Shown here: positions 43,483-54,100 of the stretch, one piece after another
How the letters are laid out: the number at the start of each line of letters is the position of its first letter
How positions within the stretch are numbered: the stretch's first letter is position 1
Source of the DNA: Stenotrophomonas humi
GTDB taxonomy: Bacteria > Pseudomonadota > Gammaproteobacteria > Xanthomonadales > Xanthomonadaceae
Length of the DNA: 64,000 bases
Reading direction: 5' to 3'
Assembly (NCBI RefSeq): GCF_001431415.1
Contig: NZ_LDJI01000020.1
Location: 1 to 64,000, forward strand
The notes under the pieces: generated by a model
Database searches by the model: none
Seen by the model: only the letters and a program-made list of their open reading frames with translations
Told to the model about the DNA's origin: nothing
Program-made: the position numbers and the translations under genes

Positions 43483-46400
43483 TCATGCTGCCCACTTCCT
43501 GCCGCGCAGCGCGTACTCAACGGCAACGTCATAGACGTTGTCGCACTTCTGCTTGAAGGTGGTACGGTCATAGCTTTCCGGCAAGTCCGCATCAAGCACG
43601 CGTTCGATTTCCGCGCGCACCTGCTTCTGCGTCTGCGCGCTCTGGTGCCAGTTCTGAATCAGCACCTTGGGCTGCTCCTCCACCAGGCGCTTCAGCAGGT
43701 GCTTGGCGGCCAGCTTCACACGCTGGGTCTCTTCCTGCGTCAGTGACTCCTTATTCAGCAGATCGAACAGCTCCAACTCGTCCTCGGTCAGGCCCTCGCG
43801 GATGTGTCGTTCGGCCTCTTCCTTCAGCTCCTGGGCATAGGCGGTCAGCTCGTCGTAGTAGTTCTCGGTGGAGGTGGCGCCGGAGTTGTAGGCGTCGATC
43901 ACATTCTGCAGCCGCTGGATGAAGTCCACCCGCGTGCTGTTCTGCGCCAGCATCTCGGCCAGCTTGCGCTGCAGAAAGGCCTGCAGGTCGGCGATTTGGA
44001 TGTTCTTGAACGGCGCCTGCTGGAACTCCTCGCGCAGCTTCTCAACGTTCACCTTGCTGAGGTCCCAGGCCTTGCCGCGCTGCACGATCTTGTACTGCGC
44101 CTCGAACTCCTTGGCGGAAAAGGCCTCGGCCTTGTCCACCACCACGCTGGCGTCCAGCAGCGCCTCGATGCGCTGCACCGCGCTGTCAATGTCGACCTGC
44201 TCGACGATGCTGTCCATCACCCCGCGCAGGTACTGGAAGGCCGACACCACGCGGCCCAGCTTGCGGCCCAGCACCTCAGGCTTGCAGGCCTCGTACAGCG
44301 AGGAGATCGTGTTCTCGTAGATGTTGAAGGACTTGCGCTGCTCGTCGCTGGCCAGCAGCGTGTCGGCAAAGCCGTTGAACTGGCCCAGCTTGGTGAACAC
44401 GTCGCCGCGGTCCAGCGCCTCGTGCAGCGGCACACCCTGGCTTTGGCAGTAGGCCAGGCCCTGCTCCATGGCCTCGTCCAGCAGCGTGAACAGATGACTC
44501 TTGTCCCGCACCGGCAGCTCGTCGTCCTCGGGGCCGGCGGCGTAGTCCTTTAGCGCCTTCTTCATGCGGCGGAAGACGTTGTAGTAGTCCACGATCTCGC
44601 CGTGACGCTTGGCCACGCCCAGGATCTCGTGGCCGCTCACCCGGTTGGCCCGCGCGATGGTCTGCATCAGCGTGTGGCCCTGCATGGGCTTGTCGAGGTA
44701 CAGCGTGCTCACCGTCGGCGCGTCGAAGCCTGTCAGCCACATCGCGCAGACGAACACCAGTTGCAGCGAGTGCTCCGGGTCCTTGAAGTTGAACTCGATG
44801 TCGTGGCCGTGCTCGTCCAAGGCATTCATGCGCTGGCGATGCGGCTTGATGTCGAGATTCTTCTTGAAGAACTTCTCCTCCTCGCCCGCCTCCTCGCTGA
44901 CGATCACCGCCATCTGCACCGCGCCCATCCAAGCCTTTAGCTGCTTCAGCCGCTGGCGCTCCACGTCGTTGCTCGTGGCGGTGATGCGGCCATTCAGCGC
45001 CTTGATCTCGGCTTTCCACAGCGCCTGCACCTTGTCGAACATCGTCACGGCGGTGAACTTGTCCACCGAGACGACCAGCCCCTTGCCCAGGTACCCACGG
45101 CGGGGGAAGTGGTAGACGATGTCGCGTGCAATCGTGTCCAGCCGGTCCTCTCGCTTGACGACTTCCATCTCCTGCGCAAAGCGCTTCTCCAGCTTCTCCT
45201 GCGCCTCGCCGTCGAGGTTTTCGTCTTCCAGGATCTCGGCGAACTCCTCGCTGAGATCGTCGTTCTGGATCAGCACCTCGGGCACGCGCTTCTCGTAGAA
45301 CAGCGGCACCGTGGCGCCGTCCTCCACGCTCTGCTGGAAGTTGTACTCGGACACGTAGTCGCCAAACCACGCATTGGTCTTGCGCTCCTGGCCCAACAGC
45401 GGCGTGCCGGTGAAGGCCAGGAAGTTGGCATTGGGCAGGCCGGCGCGCATGTTCTCGGCCAGGCCGGCGTACTGGGTGCGGTGCGCCTCGTCCACGATGA
45501 CGACGATGTCGTCACGGTCGGACAGCAGCGGGTAGTCCTTGCCCTTCTCGAAGCGGAACTTCTGGATCAGCGTGAACACCAGGCGCTTGTTCTTGCCCAG
45601 CATCTCGCGCAGTTGCGCGCTGCCCTTGGGTCGCACGTCGTCCTTGGGCGCCACCACACCGGTGTGCAGGAAGTTGCGATAGATCTGCCCGTCCAGGTCG
45701 TCCCGGTCCGTCACCACCACGAAGGTGAAGTTGCCGGTGAGCTTGCGGAAGATCTTGCGCGTGTAGAACACCATCGAGAAGCTCTTGCCCGAGCCCTGGG
45801 TGTGCCAGAACACGCCCAGCTTGCCGCCCAGCTCGCGCCGGTGCCTGAACTGCTCGAAGGCGTTGTTCACGCCGATGAACTGGTGGTTCTGCGCGATGAC
45901 CTTCTGCGTCTCGCGGTAGAACACGCAGAAGTTCTCCACGTAGTCCAGTAGCCGCTCCGGCGTCAGCAGGCCCAGCACCACACGCTCCACGCTCAGGCCC
46001 TGGGCAGCAATGGCCGGGCGGTCCAGCTTTTCCTTCTCGTCGTCCACCCGGAGCCAGGTGAAGAAGTGCTCCCACTGCGCGGTGATGCTGCCCAGCCGCG
46101 TCTCGATGCCATTGCTCAGCAGGCACAGCGCATTGGCGATGAAGAGTTGAGGGATCTCGGCCTTGTAAGTGGTGAGGTTGTCGTCAAAGGCTGCGCGCAG
46201 CTTCACGTTGCTGTTCTTCAGCTCGATGAACACCAGCGGCAGGCCGTTCACGTACAGCAGCACGTCAGGCCGGCGGTAGCCATGCTCGCCGCGCACCCAC
46301 AACTGGCTCACCGCCAGGTAGTGGTTGCGGCCGGTGCGCAGGTCGTGCGCGTCGAAGTCGATGACCTTCAGCCGCTCGATCACCGTCTGCCCCGCCTGCG

Positions 46401-46743
46401 GCCCGGCTTCGGGCTTGTAGGTCACCGGCACGCCGTCGCGGATCAGCCCGTCCATCTCGCGGTTGGCTGCCACCAGGCTCATCGCCGTGCGCGGCTGCAC
46501 CAGTTGGGCCAGGGCCTGGTCCACCGCGTGAGCCGGGGCCTGCGGGTTCAGTCGCTCCAGTGCTGCGCGCAGCCGATCGGCCAGGATGACCTCGCGCTTG
46601 TCCGCGCGACCCGAGCCATCGTTCAGGTCGTCTGGCTGGGCCGTGAAGCAGTTCAGTGCATCGAAGCCACACAGGTGCTGCAGCCGCTGCAGCAGGGCCT
46701 GCTCGATGTCGTCCTCGCTGATGAAATTCTTAGCGGCAGCCAC
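43483..46743 (-). CDS. hsdR: Type I restriction enzyme R subunit
   Basis: HsdR is the translocase and nuclease subunit. The 1086-residue protein has an N-terminal nuclease domain with PDVLLYVNGLPLVFIELK (the D...ExK motif, near residues 157-174). Its Walker A HTQGSGKS is near residue 317, and the DEAH box VDEAHR near 415 and TGTP near 440 are in the SF2 motor. The C-terminal helical region is rich in EEAER-type sequence. It needs HsdM and HsdS, encoded just upstream with 41 bp between hsdS and hsdR. Normal length for the family. Confidence 0.96.
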   Translation of the reverse strand: MAAAKNFISEDDIEQALLQRLQHLCGFDALNCFTAQPDDLNDGSGRADKREVILADRLRAALERLNPQAPAHAVDQALAQLVQPRTAMSLVAANREMDGLIRDGVPVTYKPEAGPQAGQTVIERLKVIDFDAHDLRTGRNHYLAVSQLWVRGEHGYRRPDVLLYVNGLPLVFIELKNSNVKLRAAFDDNLTTYKAEIPQLFIANALCLLSNGIETRLGSITAQWEHFFTWLRVDDEKEKLDRPAIAAQGLSVERVVLGLLTPERLLDYVENFCVFYRETQKVIAQNHQFIGVNNAFEQFRHRRELGGKLGVFWHTQGSGKSFSMVFYTRKIFRKLTGNFTFVVVTDRDDLDGQIYRNFLHTGVVAPKDDVRPKGSAQLREMLGKNKRLVFTLIQKFRFEKGKDYPLLSDRDDIVVIVDEAHRTQYAGLAENMRAGLPNANFLAFTGTPLLGQERKTNAWFGDYVSEYNFQQSVEDGATVPLFYEKRVPEVLIQNDDLSEEFAEILEDENLDGEAQEKLEKRFAQEMEVVKREDRLDTIARDIVYHFPRRGYLGKGLVVSVDKFTAVTMFDKVQALWKAEIKALNGRITATSNDVERQRLKQLKAWMGAVQMAVIVSEEAGEEEKFFKKNLDIKPHRQRMNALDEHGHDIEFNFKDPEHSLQLVFVCAMWLTGFDAPTVSTLYLDKPMQGHTLMQTIARANRVSGHEILGVAKRHGEIVDYYNVFRRMKKALKDYAAGPEDDELPVRDKSHLFTLLDEAMEQGLAYCQSQGVPLHEALDRGDVFTKLGQFNGFADTLLASDEQRKSFNIYENTISSLYEACKPEVLGRKLGRVVSAFQYLRGVMDSIVEQVDIDSAVQRIEALLDASVVVDKAEAFSAKEFEAQYKIVQRGKAWDLSKVNVEKLREEFQQAPFKNIQIADLQAFLQRKLAEMLAQNSTRVDFIQRLQNVIDAYNSGATSTENYYDELTAYAQELKEEAERHIREGLTEDELELFDLLNKESLTQEETQRVKLAAKHLLKRLVEEQPKVLIQNWHQSAQTQKQVRAEIERVLDADLPESYDRTTFKQKCDNVYDVAVEYALRGRKWAA

Positions 46744-46784
46744 GGCACCCCCCTGGTTTTGCCGGTTGTGGAGAAGAAGACCTG

Positions 46785-48098
46785 CTAACGGGCTATCGCC
46801 TCACGCTGCGCGGCCTCTGACGGCGGCTGCATGCTGGGCGGGAACTGGATGTCCAACGCATCGACGCGGAGCTTGCCGGAGATCAGGCGGGGGAGCAGGG
46901 CGTCGCGCATCTCGCTCAACCTTCGGGAGCTCTGGGCAAGTTGCTCCGCCTGTTGAAGCATCGGCTCTGCAATCAGTGATACCCGATCTTGCAAGGCGCG
47001 GGGCGGCATCACCACGTCTTGCGCGGGGATGAGGTCTGGCTTCAAGTGAAGAACGTTCGCCCCGTTTGCGAACTCCTTGATATGGTTTGCGAACCCGGAG
47101 AAGCGCAGGAATAAGTAGAGATACGTCGGGTCGACTTTCTTTGGCACCAACCTTATGACATCCAGCGAAATGACAGCGCCCCTCTCGCCGAGGTCTGGCA
47201 CGCGGGCGGCTCGCCCGACGACAACCCGGTCCTGCGTCATGTCGGTGACTGCCATGACGATGTCTCCCTGTTTGACCAACTGCTCGCTCTTGAACTCACC
47301 CTTGTAGTGTTTCAAGCCGCCAGCACGGTAACCACCACCTCGGTTGAAAGACTTCAGCGTCACGAAGGGCATGGCTGCCGGGTCATCGACCAGATCCTCT
47401 GAGGCGTAGGACTTGCCTTTAACGACACGGCAGTGTCGCCCAAGCGGCACCACCTCCCAGCCTTCGGGAATACCTTTCGAGAAGGTGGCGGCCTCGCAAC
47501 CCGGGAACCGCATCCGAACAAACCATTCGCGGTAGATCTCTTCGGCCATGGACTCCAGCAAGTCGATGCGGCGCTGGTTGTTGGCGATAAGGTCGTCGTA
47601 GGCGGTGAGCAGTGCGGCAATCTTCTGCTGCAGCTCGTAGGCGGGGAACCAGAACCTCAGCTTCAACAGCTTGTCCATGCTGAGGTTGTCCTGCGTCGTG
47701 CCCTTGGAGATTTGCTCCATGTGTGCACGGAACGCATCAAGGCAGTACTTCGTGTAGCGAACGTCAGCTTTGAGCGCATGAGGTGTGAACCCTAATATGC
47801 TGTCTGGAAAGCACGCAGGGATCGCAAGAATTGCCGTATCCGCGATGTTGGCCGCAATCGTGATGCACAAAGTTCCCGGCGGCCAAAGCTTGCTTTGCAC
47901 TAGGCCCTTCGCGTTGTAGGTCTGCGTGTACTCCGTCAGATAGAACGGCGCGCGCTTAACGTCACCCGTTTGGACGAACGGATATTCGCCGCCGTAGAGG
48001 TCAGGATCGTTGCGCGGTCGGTGCTTGGACTTTCCTCTGCCCAAGGTTCCGACTTCTGTGAGCGTTTTGAATTCGGACTCGCGGGAGACCATGTTCAC
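46785..48098 (-). CDS. hsdS: Type I restriction enzyme S (specificity) subunit
   Basis: HsdS recognises the bipartite DNA site. The 437-residue protein has two target recognition domains (TRD1 in about residues 10-165, TRD2 in about 205-365) separated by the helical spacers ELQQKIAALLTAYDDLIANNQRRIDLLE and ALQDRVSLIAEPMLQQAEQL. The start is a GTG at 48098 overlapping the hsdM stop (GTGA), or ATG at 48092. Specificity cannot be read directly. Confidence 0.94.
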   Translation of the reverse strand: MNMVSRESEFKTLTEVGTLGRGKSKHRPRNDPDLYGGEYPFVQTGDVKRAPFYLTEYTQTYNAKGLVQSKLWPPGTLCITIAANIADTAILAIPACFPDSILGFTPHALKADVRYTKYCLDAFRAHMEQISKGTTQDNLSMDKLLKLRFWFPAYELQQKIAALLTAYDDLIANNQRRIDLLESMAEEIYREWFVRMRFPGCEAATFSKGIPEGWEVVPLGRHCRVVKGKSYASEDLVDDPAAMPFVTLKSFNRGGGYRAGGLKHYKGEFKSEQLVKQGDIVMAVTDMTQDRVVVGRAARVPDLGERGAVISLDVIRLVPKKVDPTYLYLFLRFSGFANHIKEFANGANVLHLKPDLIPAQDVVMPPRALQDRVSLIAEPMLQQAEQLAQSSRRLSEMRDALLPRLISGKLRVDALDIQFPPSMQPPSEAAQREAIAR

Positions 48099-50203
48099 TC
48101 CACCAGTGCGGACAAGTTCTTCGCGATCACGTCTTGAAGTGCCTCCGCCGCCTTGTTCTGTTGGAGCAGTTCTTCGTGAGCCGTCCGCAGCTCGTCGGCG
48201 AACTCCTCCTCTGTCTTCCCATCCTCCTCAATCACCACACCCACATACCGCCCTGGGTTCAGCGACCAATCCTGCTCAGCGATCTCCTCGCGGCTGGCCA
48301 GCTTACAGAGGCCGGTGACGTCTTCGTAAGCGGCCTGGGGGAAGCGCTCCTGCAGCCAGCTCACATGCTGGTAGTACAGCTCGGCGGCCTTCAACTCATC
48401 GTGCAGGGCCTGCACTCCGACCTTTACACCTTTGGTCTGGCGGTTGGCGGTGGCGCGCTTTCCGTCTGCGTTGGCGGCCTCGGCCTTGCGCTTGTCCATC
48501 TCGCGGATGGCCTTGTCCAGCGCCTTCACCGCGGCATGCAGGCCGGTGAAGAAGGGCGTGAACTCGGCGCGCAGTGTGTGCTGGGCTTTGTTGCGCTCAT
48601 CCACGCTGTGCTTCTGACCGCGAGTGCGTTCGTGCTGGTCTTGGGCCTGTTCCAGCGCGGCCAGTTGCCCCCACTGGGTCTGCAGCGCGGCGATGACATC
48701 GCGGGCGGTCTGGCTGGCCAGGGCATCTGCGGCTTCTTCAGCCAGCACGGCCAACAGTCGCTTGCTCAAGGCGGGCAGGTGCTCGGCGGCTTCCTTGAGC
48801 TGGGCCATGCCCTGGTGCAGGTAACGGTCCACCTGGTCCACGAACTCCTGGCGGCGGCCCTTGTGCAGACGTGGGATGAGGGCGATGTTCTGGATCTGCT
48901 CGTCGCTCAGCTCACGGTGGGCGCGGTCCACTTGGGTGAAGATGTTGCGGGCGTCGATGAACAGCACCTTGTCATCGGTCTTGCCCTTGTCGAAGAACCA
49001 TAAGGTTGCCGGCAAGGTGACGGTGTAGAACAGGTTGGACGACAGCGTGAGCATGCCGTAGATAAGGTTCTGCTCGATGAGCGTGCGGCGGATGTCGGCC
49101 TCGGAGTGGCGGGCATCGCTGGCCGAGTTGGCCATCACCAGCGCGGCGCGGCCGCCGGGTTTGAGCGAGGTAGCGAAGAGGTTGATCCAGAGATAATTTC
49201 CGTTCGGTACGGTCTCGACGGCTTTCTCCTTGCCATCTTTCCCGCCCGACGCCTTTGCCTTGGTCTTGTTGCGGGGCACGCCGTAGGTGTTGAAGCGGCG
49301 GTCTTTCTCCACGGCGTCCAGCGTCACGTCGTCCACATTGAACGGCGGGTTGGCCATCACGTAGTCGAAGGCGCCGAAGGCGTTGAAGGGGTCTTCGTAG
49401 TAGGTGTTGGCCTGCTTGATGTCGCCGCGCAGGTTGTTGACGGCGAGGTTCATCTTGGCGAGCTTGACGGTCTCCAGCGTTTTCTCGGTGCCGCAGACAA
49501 ACACGTCCAGGTCTGCCGCCTTGTCGGCCTGGTGCTGGAGGATGAAATCCGCCGACTGCACGAACATGCCGCCGGAGCCGCAGGCGGGGTCGAACACCTT
49601 GCCCCCATGGGGCTCGATGATCTCGGTCATCAGCTTGACGACGGAGCGCGGTGTGAAGAACTCGCCGCCGCCCTGGCCCTCGCTGAGCGCAAAGTTCGCG
49701 AGGAAGTACTCGTAGATCTGGCCGAACACGTCGCCGGTAGCGTCCACCGGGATGTCGGAGAACAGCTTGAGCAAGTCCTTGGGAATGTGCTGGTTCTTGG
49801 GGCTGCGGGTGAAGCGGTCGTACTCCTCCTGCGGCAACACGCCCAGCAGCTCGGGCTTGGTTTTCTCGATGCTGGCCATCGCGGCGCGGATGGCCTTGGC
49901 GATGTTTTCCTTCTCGGGCAGGTTCAGCAGGTAGTCGTAGCGGGCCTTCGCATCGAGGTAGAAGCCACACTTCTCGATGGCAATCTCTTCCAAGGTACGC
50001 TCACGGCGCGTGCTCTGGAGCTTCTTGAATTCCTGCTCGATTGCCGCTTGGTGCTGCCGGTACTTATTGTCCGCGAACTTCAGGAAGATCAGACCGAGCA
50101 CTGGGGTGCTGTACTCGCTGGCCTTGAGATCGGAGTTGGCGCGGAGTTTGTCGGCTGCTGACCACAGGTCATTTTCGAGTTTTTTGAGCTGGTCGCGATT
50201 CAT
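48095..50203 (-). CDS. hsdM: Type I DNA methyltransferase M subunit
   Basis: The 702-residue N6-adenine methyltransferase has the SAM motif FDPACGSGGMF near residue 204 and the catalytic NPPF near 285. A C-terminal coiled-coil-like region (EAEAANADGKRAT and around) makes it longer than typical HsdM proteins of about 500. It is first in the hsdM-hsdS-hsdR run and overlaps hsdS by 4 bp. The promoter lies in the 50204-50571 gap. Confidence 0.95.
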   Translation of the reverse strand: MNRDQLKKLENDLWSAADKLRANSDLKASEYSTPVLGLIFLKFADNKYRQHQAAIEQEFKKLQSTRRERTLEEIAIEKCGFYLDAKARYDYLLNLPEKENIAKAIRAAMASIEKTKPELLGVLPQEEYDRFTRSPKNQHIPKDLLKLFSDIPVDATGDVFGQIYEYFLANFALSEGQGGGEFFTPRSVVKLMTEIIEPHGGKVFDPACGSGGMFVQSADFILQHQADKAADLDVFVCGTEKTLETVKLAKMNLAVNNLRGDIKQANTYYEDPFNAFGAFDYVMANPPFNVDDVTLDAVEKDRRFNTYGVPRNKTKAKASGGKDGKEKAVETVPNGNYLWINLFATSLKPGGRAALVMANSASDARHSEADIRRTLIEQNLIYGMLTLSSNLFYTVTLPATLWFFDKGKTDDKVLFIDARNIFTQVDRAHRELSDEQIQNIALIPRLHKGRRQEFVDQVDRYLHQGMAQLKEAAEHLPALSKRLLAVLAEEAADALASQTARDVIAALQTQWGQLAALEQAQDQHERTRGQKHSVDERNKAQHTLRAEFTPFFTGLHAAVKALDKAIREMDKRKAEAANADGKRATANRQTKGVKVGVQALHDELKAAELYYQHVSWLQERFPQAAYEDVTGLCKLASREEIAEQDWSLNPGRYVGVVIEEDGKTEEEFADELRTAHEELLQQNKAAEALQDVIAKNLSALVE

Positions 50204-50571
50204 TCTATTGATCGTAAAGGAGTTTGACCTGTTCCTGCCTTGCCGCCAATGAATATGTTCTGACGCGCAGACTCAGTCATGGCGCCCCATGGAGTTTCGA
50301 TAGGCGTCTTGACGTTCGTAAACAAATCTTGAGTTGACAATCAAAGATGATACTAGCCGGAAGGCTGCTTGTGGCCGGAAGCGGCCTTGGAAGATTTAAT
50401 CTAGACCAGCGTCACGCCGCTGAGCGCGGGGCGTGGTCAGCGCCACATCGCTGGCCAGACCCAACGCTCCCAGAATCAGGTGGTGACGAATGTGCAGCCC
50501 ACCCGCTAACGGGCTGCACATTCACCATTCAGTGGATTCTTCAGATCTCAACCAACGGAGGGTCGGATCAC
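50204..50571. other. 368-bp divergent gap, hsdM promoter and hairpin
   Basis: No gene was seen. Read to the left, hsdM needs a promoter here. To the right a 13-bp hairpin (50488-50523) precedes the secreted-protein gene. A GGAGGG-type ribosome-binding site for that gene is at about 50557-50562. No strong sigma-70 promoter pair was identified. Confidence 0.5.
50488..50523. terminator. 13-bp hairpin between divergent genes
   Basis: GAATGTGCAGCCC (50488-50500) and GGGCTGCACATTC (50511-50523) pair perfectly around a 10-base loop. It is terminator-like but lies between divergent genes, which suggests a leftover terminator from the ancestral gene order. Confidence 0.55.
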
Positions 50572-50976
50572 ATGTTCAAGATCGTGGTTGCTGCAGCGTT
50601 CGTGTTGATCGCCAACAGCGCACTGGCGCGTGATCGTCCTATCCAATCATGCGAGAAAGCGCCGCTTCTGGCAGAAATCCAGAAGATTTTCCCGGATCAC
50701 GTCATCGGCGAATCCGCCGAGGTGGAGCCGAAGCCAGTGAACAAGCTGCCAAGGTTTCCCCGCGGCATCTGGATGCGCTCCGGCAGCAGCTTGACCTGCG
50801 TCGTGGTTGTGCTGGATGCCGAGGGAACGCCGCAGGCCGCCATCGTTTCCTACCCTTCCCGGTTCGCCCTGACCGATCAGGAGAAACAGATGGTCCTGTC
50901 CGTCCAATGGACGCCGGCGCAGGTCGGTGGGCAGGCGCGGCCATCGCTGATATCGATGGATTTCCAGACGCGCTAA
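50572..50976 (+). CDS. Small secreted protein with TonB_C-like domain
   Basis: The 134-residue protein has a signal peptide (about residues 1-21, ending ALAR). The rest resembles a TonB C-terminal domain: LTCVVVVLDAEGTPQAAIV, then QEKQMVLSVQWTPAQVGGQA with the WTPA core at the end. There is no TonB N-terminal anchor or Pro-rich spacer, so it is a free secreted domain, perhaps binding an outer membrane partner. Ribosome-binding site GGAGGG is 10 bp upstream. Function unknown. Confidence 0.75.
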   Translation: MFKIVVAAAFVLIANSALARDRPIQSCEKAPLLAEIQKIFPDHVIGESAEVEPKPVNKLPRFPRGIWMRSGSSLTCVVVVLDAEGTPQAAIVSYPSRFALTDQEKQMVLSVQWTPAQVGGQARPSLISMDFQTR

Positions 50977-51034
50977 CGGGTGACCCACTTCCCCGGCGAG
51001 CGACTTCCCGACGAGCTGTCTATCGAGTGCCACG

Positions 51035-51070
51035 CGCACAGGTTGTGCGTGGTCGCGTGCAACCTGTGCG
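51035..51070. terminator. Hairpin in convergent gap
   Basis: CGCACAGGTTG (51035-51045) and CAACCTGTGCG (51060-51070) form an 11-bp perfect stem. It follows the secreted-protein gene and may stop transcription of either side. No U-run. Confidence 0.55.
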
Positions 51071-51116
51071 GGAACAAATCGTCGCGGGAGCTGATTCGTC
51101 CGCCTCGATGAAGCAT

Positions 51117-51159
51117 GCAACGCATGCATTGTCTTTTTCAGATGCAATGCATGCGTTGC
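51117..51159. terminator. 15-bp perfect hairpin in convergent gap
   Basis: GCAACGCATGCATTG (51117-51131) and CAATGCATGCGTTGC (51145-51159) pair perfectly with the loop TCTTTTTCAGATG. It starts 10 bp beyond the oxidoreductase stop at 51169 on the minus strand. It is a good candidate for a bidirectional terminator. Confidence 0.65.
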
Positions 51160-51168
51160 TCTATCGGC

Positions 51169-54100
51169 TTACGCCATCTGCACGATATGCAGCGCCTTCG
51201 GGTTGCGCCACGTGGCCAGCAGCGCCGCTTCGCGGGCCTTGGCTTCGTGCAGGTGCGCTTCCTTGACGTGACCGTAGCCGCGGATGTGCTCGGGGATGCT
51301 GGCGATGTCCACTGCCAGCGCCAGCCGGCGTGCATCCAGGCCGCCCAGCAACTCCTGCAGGGTCTTCTCGTAGTCGGCGATCAGCTGGCGCTCGCCACGT
51401 CGCTCCTCGGTGTAGCCGAAGATGTCGAAACGCCCGCCGCGCAGGCCCTTGAGTTTGGCCAGCAGGCCGAAAGCCTTGAACATCCACGGGCCGTACTCCT
51501 TCTTCTGCAGCTGGCCCTGTTCGTCGCGCTTGGCGAACAGCGGCGGCGCCAGGTGGAAACGCACCTGGTAATCGCCTTCGAACTGCTGCTGCACGCGCTT
51601 GTGGAAGTCGCCACTGGTGTACAGGCGTGCCACTTCGTACTCGTCCTTGTAGGTCATCAGTTTGAAGAAGTAGCGCGCCACTGCCTCGGTCAGCGCGGTG
51701 CTGCCCGGCAGGGTGTGCTGCTCGGCGGTGCGCACCGTATCGACCAGGGCGCGGTAACGGTTGGCGTAGGCCACGTCCTGATAGTCGGTGAGGAAGGCGC
51801 TGCGACGGGCAACGAGTTCATCCAGCGAGCGCGACAGGTGCACGTCGTCGAGCGTGGCGAAGTTGGCTTCGCCGCTGTTCTGGCTGGCCGACGGCAGGCC
51901 ACGCACTTCCGGCTCGTTGCCCGGGTTGCGCGGTGCCGATGGGGCACCGGCTTCGCTGCCTTCCCAGTCGCCCGGTGGCAGTTCGTGCAGCGCGCCCGGC
52001 GCGCGTTCGGCATGGGTCGGCGTATTGCGTACCAGCCCGGCGGCCTGCTGCACCGCCTGCGGATCAATCGCGGCCAGGCGGCCCCAGGCGAACGCGTTCT
52101 GGTTCATCGCAACGGCAGCGCCGTTGAGCTCCACCGCGCGCATCAGCGATTCCAGCGACAGCGGTACCAGGCCCTGCTGCCAGGCAAAGCCGAGGATGAA
52201 CAGGTTGGAGGCGATGGCATCGCCCAGCAGCGCGGTGGCCAGCTGGGTAGCATCGAGCAGGATCGGATCACGCCCGCCCAGCGCTACCTTGACGCCGGCA
52301 ATGATGTCGGCGGCCGGGAACTGCATGTCCGGATGCGTGGTGAAGGTGCCGGGCATCGCTTCGTAGGTGTTGAGCACCACCTGCGAACGCTCGGCACGCA
52401 CCTTGGACAGCGCCCAGTAGTCGTTGACCACCACCATGTCGCAGCCCAGCACCAGGTCGGCCTCACCGGCGGCGATGCGCACGGCGTGGATGTCGGCCGG
52501 CGTGTTGGCGATGCGGATATGCGTGGTGACCGCGCCGCCCTTCTGCGCCAGGCCGGTCTGGTCGAGCACGCTGGCACCCTTGCCCTCCAGGTGGCCGGCC
52601 ATGCCCAGCAGCGCACCGATGGTCACCACGCCGGTACCACCGACGCCGGTGATCAGGATGTTCCAGGGCTGCGAGAAATCGGTGCGGAACAGCGGCGCCG
52701 GCAGGTTGTCGAGCAGGCTGGCCGCGTCGCTCTTCTTGCCCTTGCGCAGCTGGCCGCCGTGCACGGTGACGAAGCTCGGGCAGAAGCCGGTGGTGCAGGA
52801 GAAATCCTTGTTGCAGTTGGACTGGTCGATATCGCGCTTGCGCCCGAACTCGGTTTCCTTCGGCAGTACCGACACGCAGAAACTCTTTTCGCCGCAATCG
52901 CCACAGCCTTCACAGACCAGCGAGTTGATCATCGTGCGCTTGGGCGGATCGACCAGCTTGCCGCGCTTGCGGCGGCGGCGCTTCTCGGTGGCGCAGGTCT
53001 GCTCGTAGATCAGGATGCTGGTGCCCTTCACCGTGCGCAGCTGCTTCTGCACCGCGTCCAGCTCGGCGCGGTCGTGGAATTCCACATCGGACGGGAACTC
53101 GTGGCGACGCGACTTCCACTTCTGGATGTCGTCGGACAGCAGCACGATGGTGTACACGCCTTCGGCACGCATCTGGTGGGCGATCTGCGGCACGGTCAGG
53201 GTGCCGTCCACCGGCTGGCCGCCGGTCATCGCCACCGCATCGTTGTAGAGGATCTTGTAGGTGATGTTGACGCCGGCCGCGATGGCCTGGCGGATCGCCA
53301 ACGAGCCGCTGTGGAAATAGGTGCCGTCGCCGAGGTTCTGGAACACGTGCTCGGTGTCGGTGAAGGTGGCCTGCCCGGCCCAGGTGACGCCTTCGCCACC
53401 CATGTGGGTGAAGGTGTCGGTGTCGCGGTCCATCCACGTCACCATGTAGTGGCAACCGATGCCGGCCAGCGCACGCGAACCTTCCGGCACGGTCGTGGAG
53501 GTGTTGTGCGGGCAGCCGGAGCAGTAATGCGGCACACGCGGGAACTGCGCGCGCGGCAGCGCCATCTCCGCTTCCTTCTCGTCCATCCAGCGCAGGCGCT
53601 GTTCGATGGACTCGGTGTTGAAGAAGCGTTGAATGCGACGACCGATGACGCCGGCGATCGTGGCCGGGGTCAGCTCACCGGTGGACGGCAGGATCCACTC
53701 GCCCTGTTCGTCGTACTTGCCGACGATGGACGGGCGCGCGCCCCAGTTGGCCGGCCAGTTGTAGAAATATTCCTTCATCTGCCGCTCGATGAAGGCCTTC
53801 TTCTCCTCCACCACGACGATGTCTTCCAGGCCGCGTGCGAACGCGCCGATGCCCTGCGGTTCCAGCGGCCAGGTCATGCCGACCTTGTACACGCGGATGC
53901 CGATCTGCGCGCAGGCCTTTTCGTCCAGGCCCAGGTATTCCAGCGCCTGCAGCACGTCCAGGTAGCTCTTGCCGGTGGTGACGATACCCAGCCGCGCCTG
54001 CGGCGAATCCATCACCACCTTGTCGATGCCGTTGGCGCGGGCAAACGCCTGCGCGGCCTTCACCGCGTAACGGTGCAGGCGCATCTCCTGATCCATCGGC

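Noticed and set aside
43295..43495. 66-codon minus-strand frame crossing the G10 tract
   Set aside because: It overlaps the hsdR end, has no ribosome-binding site that I can support and no family motif.
50334..50356. TTGACA with TACTAG as a promoter
   Set aside because: The hexamers are about 11 bp apart, too close for a sigma-70 promoter.
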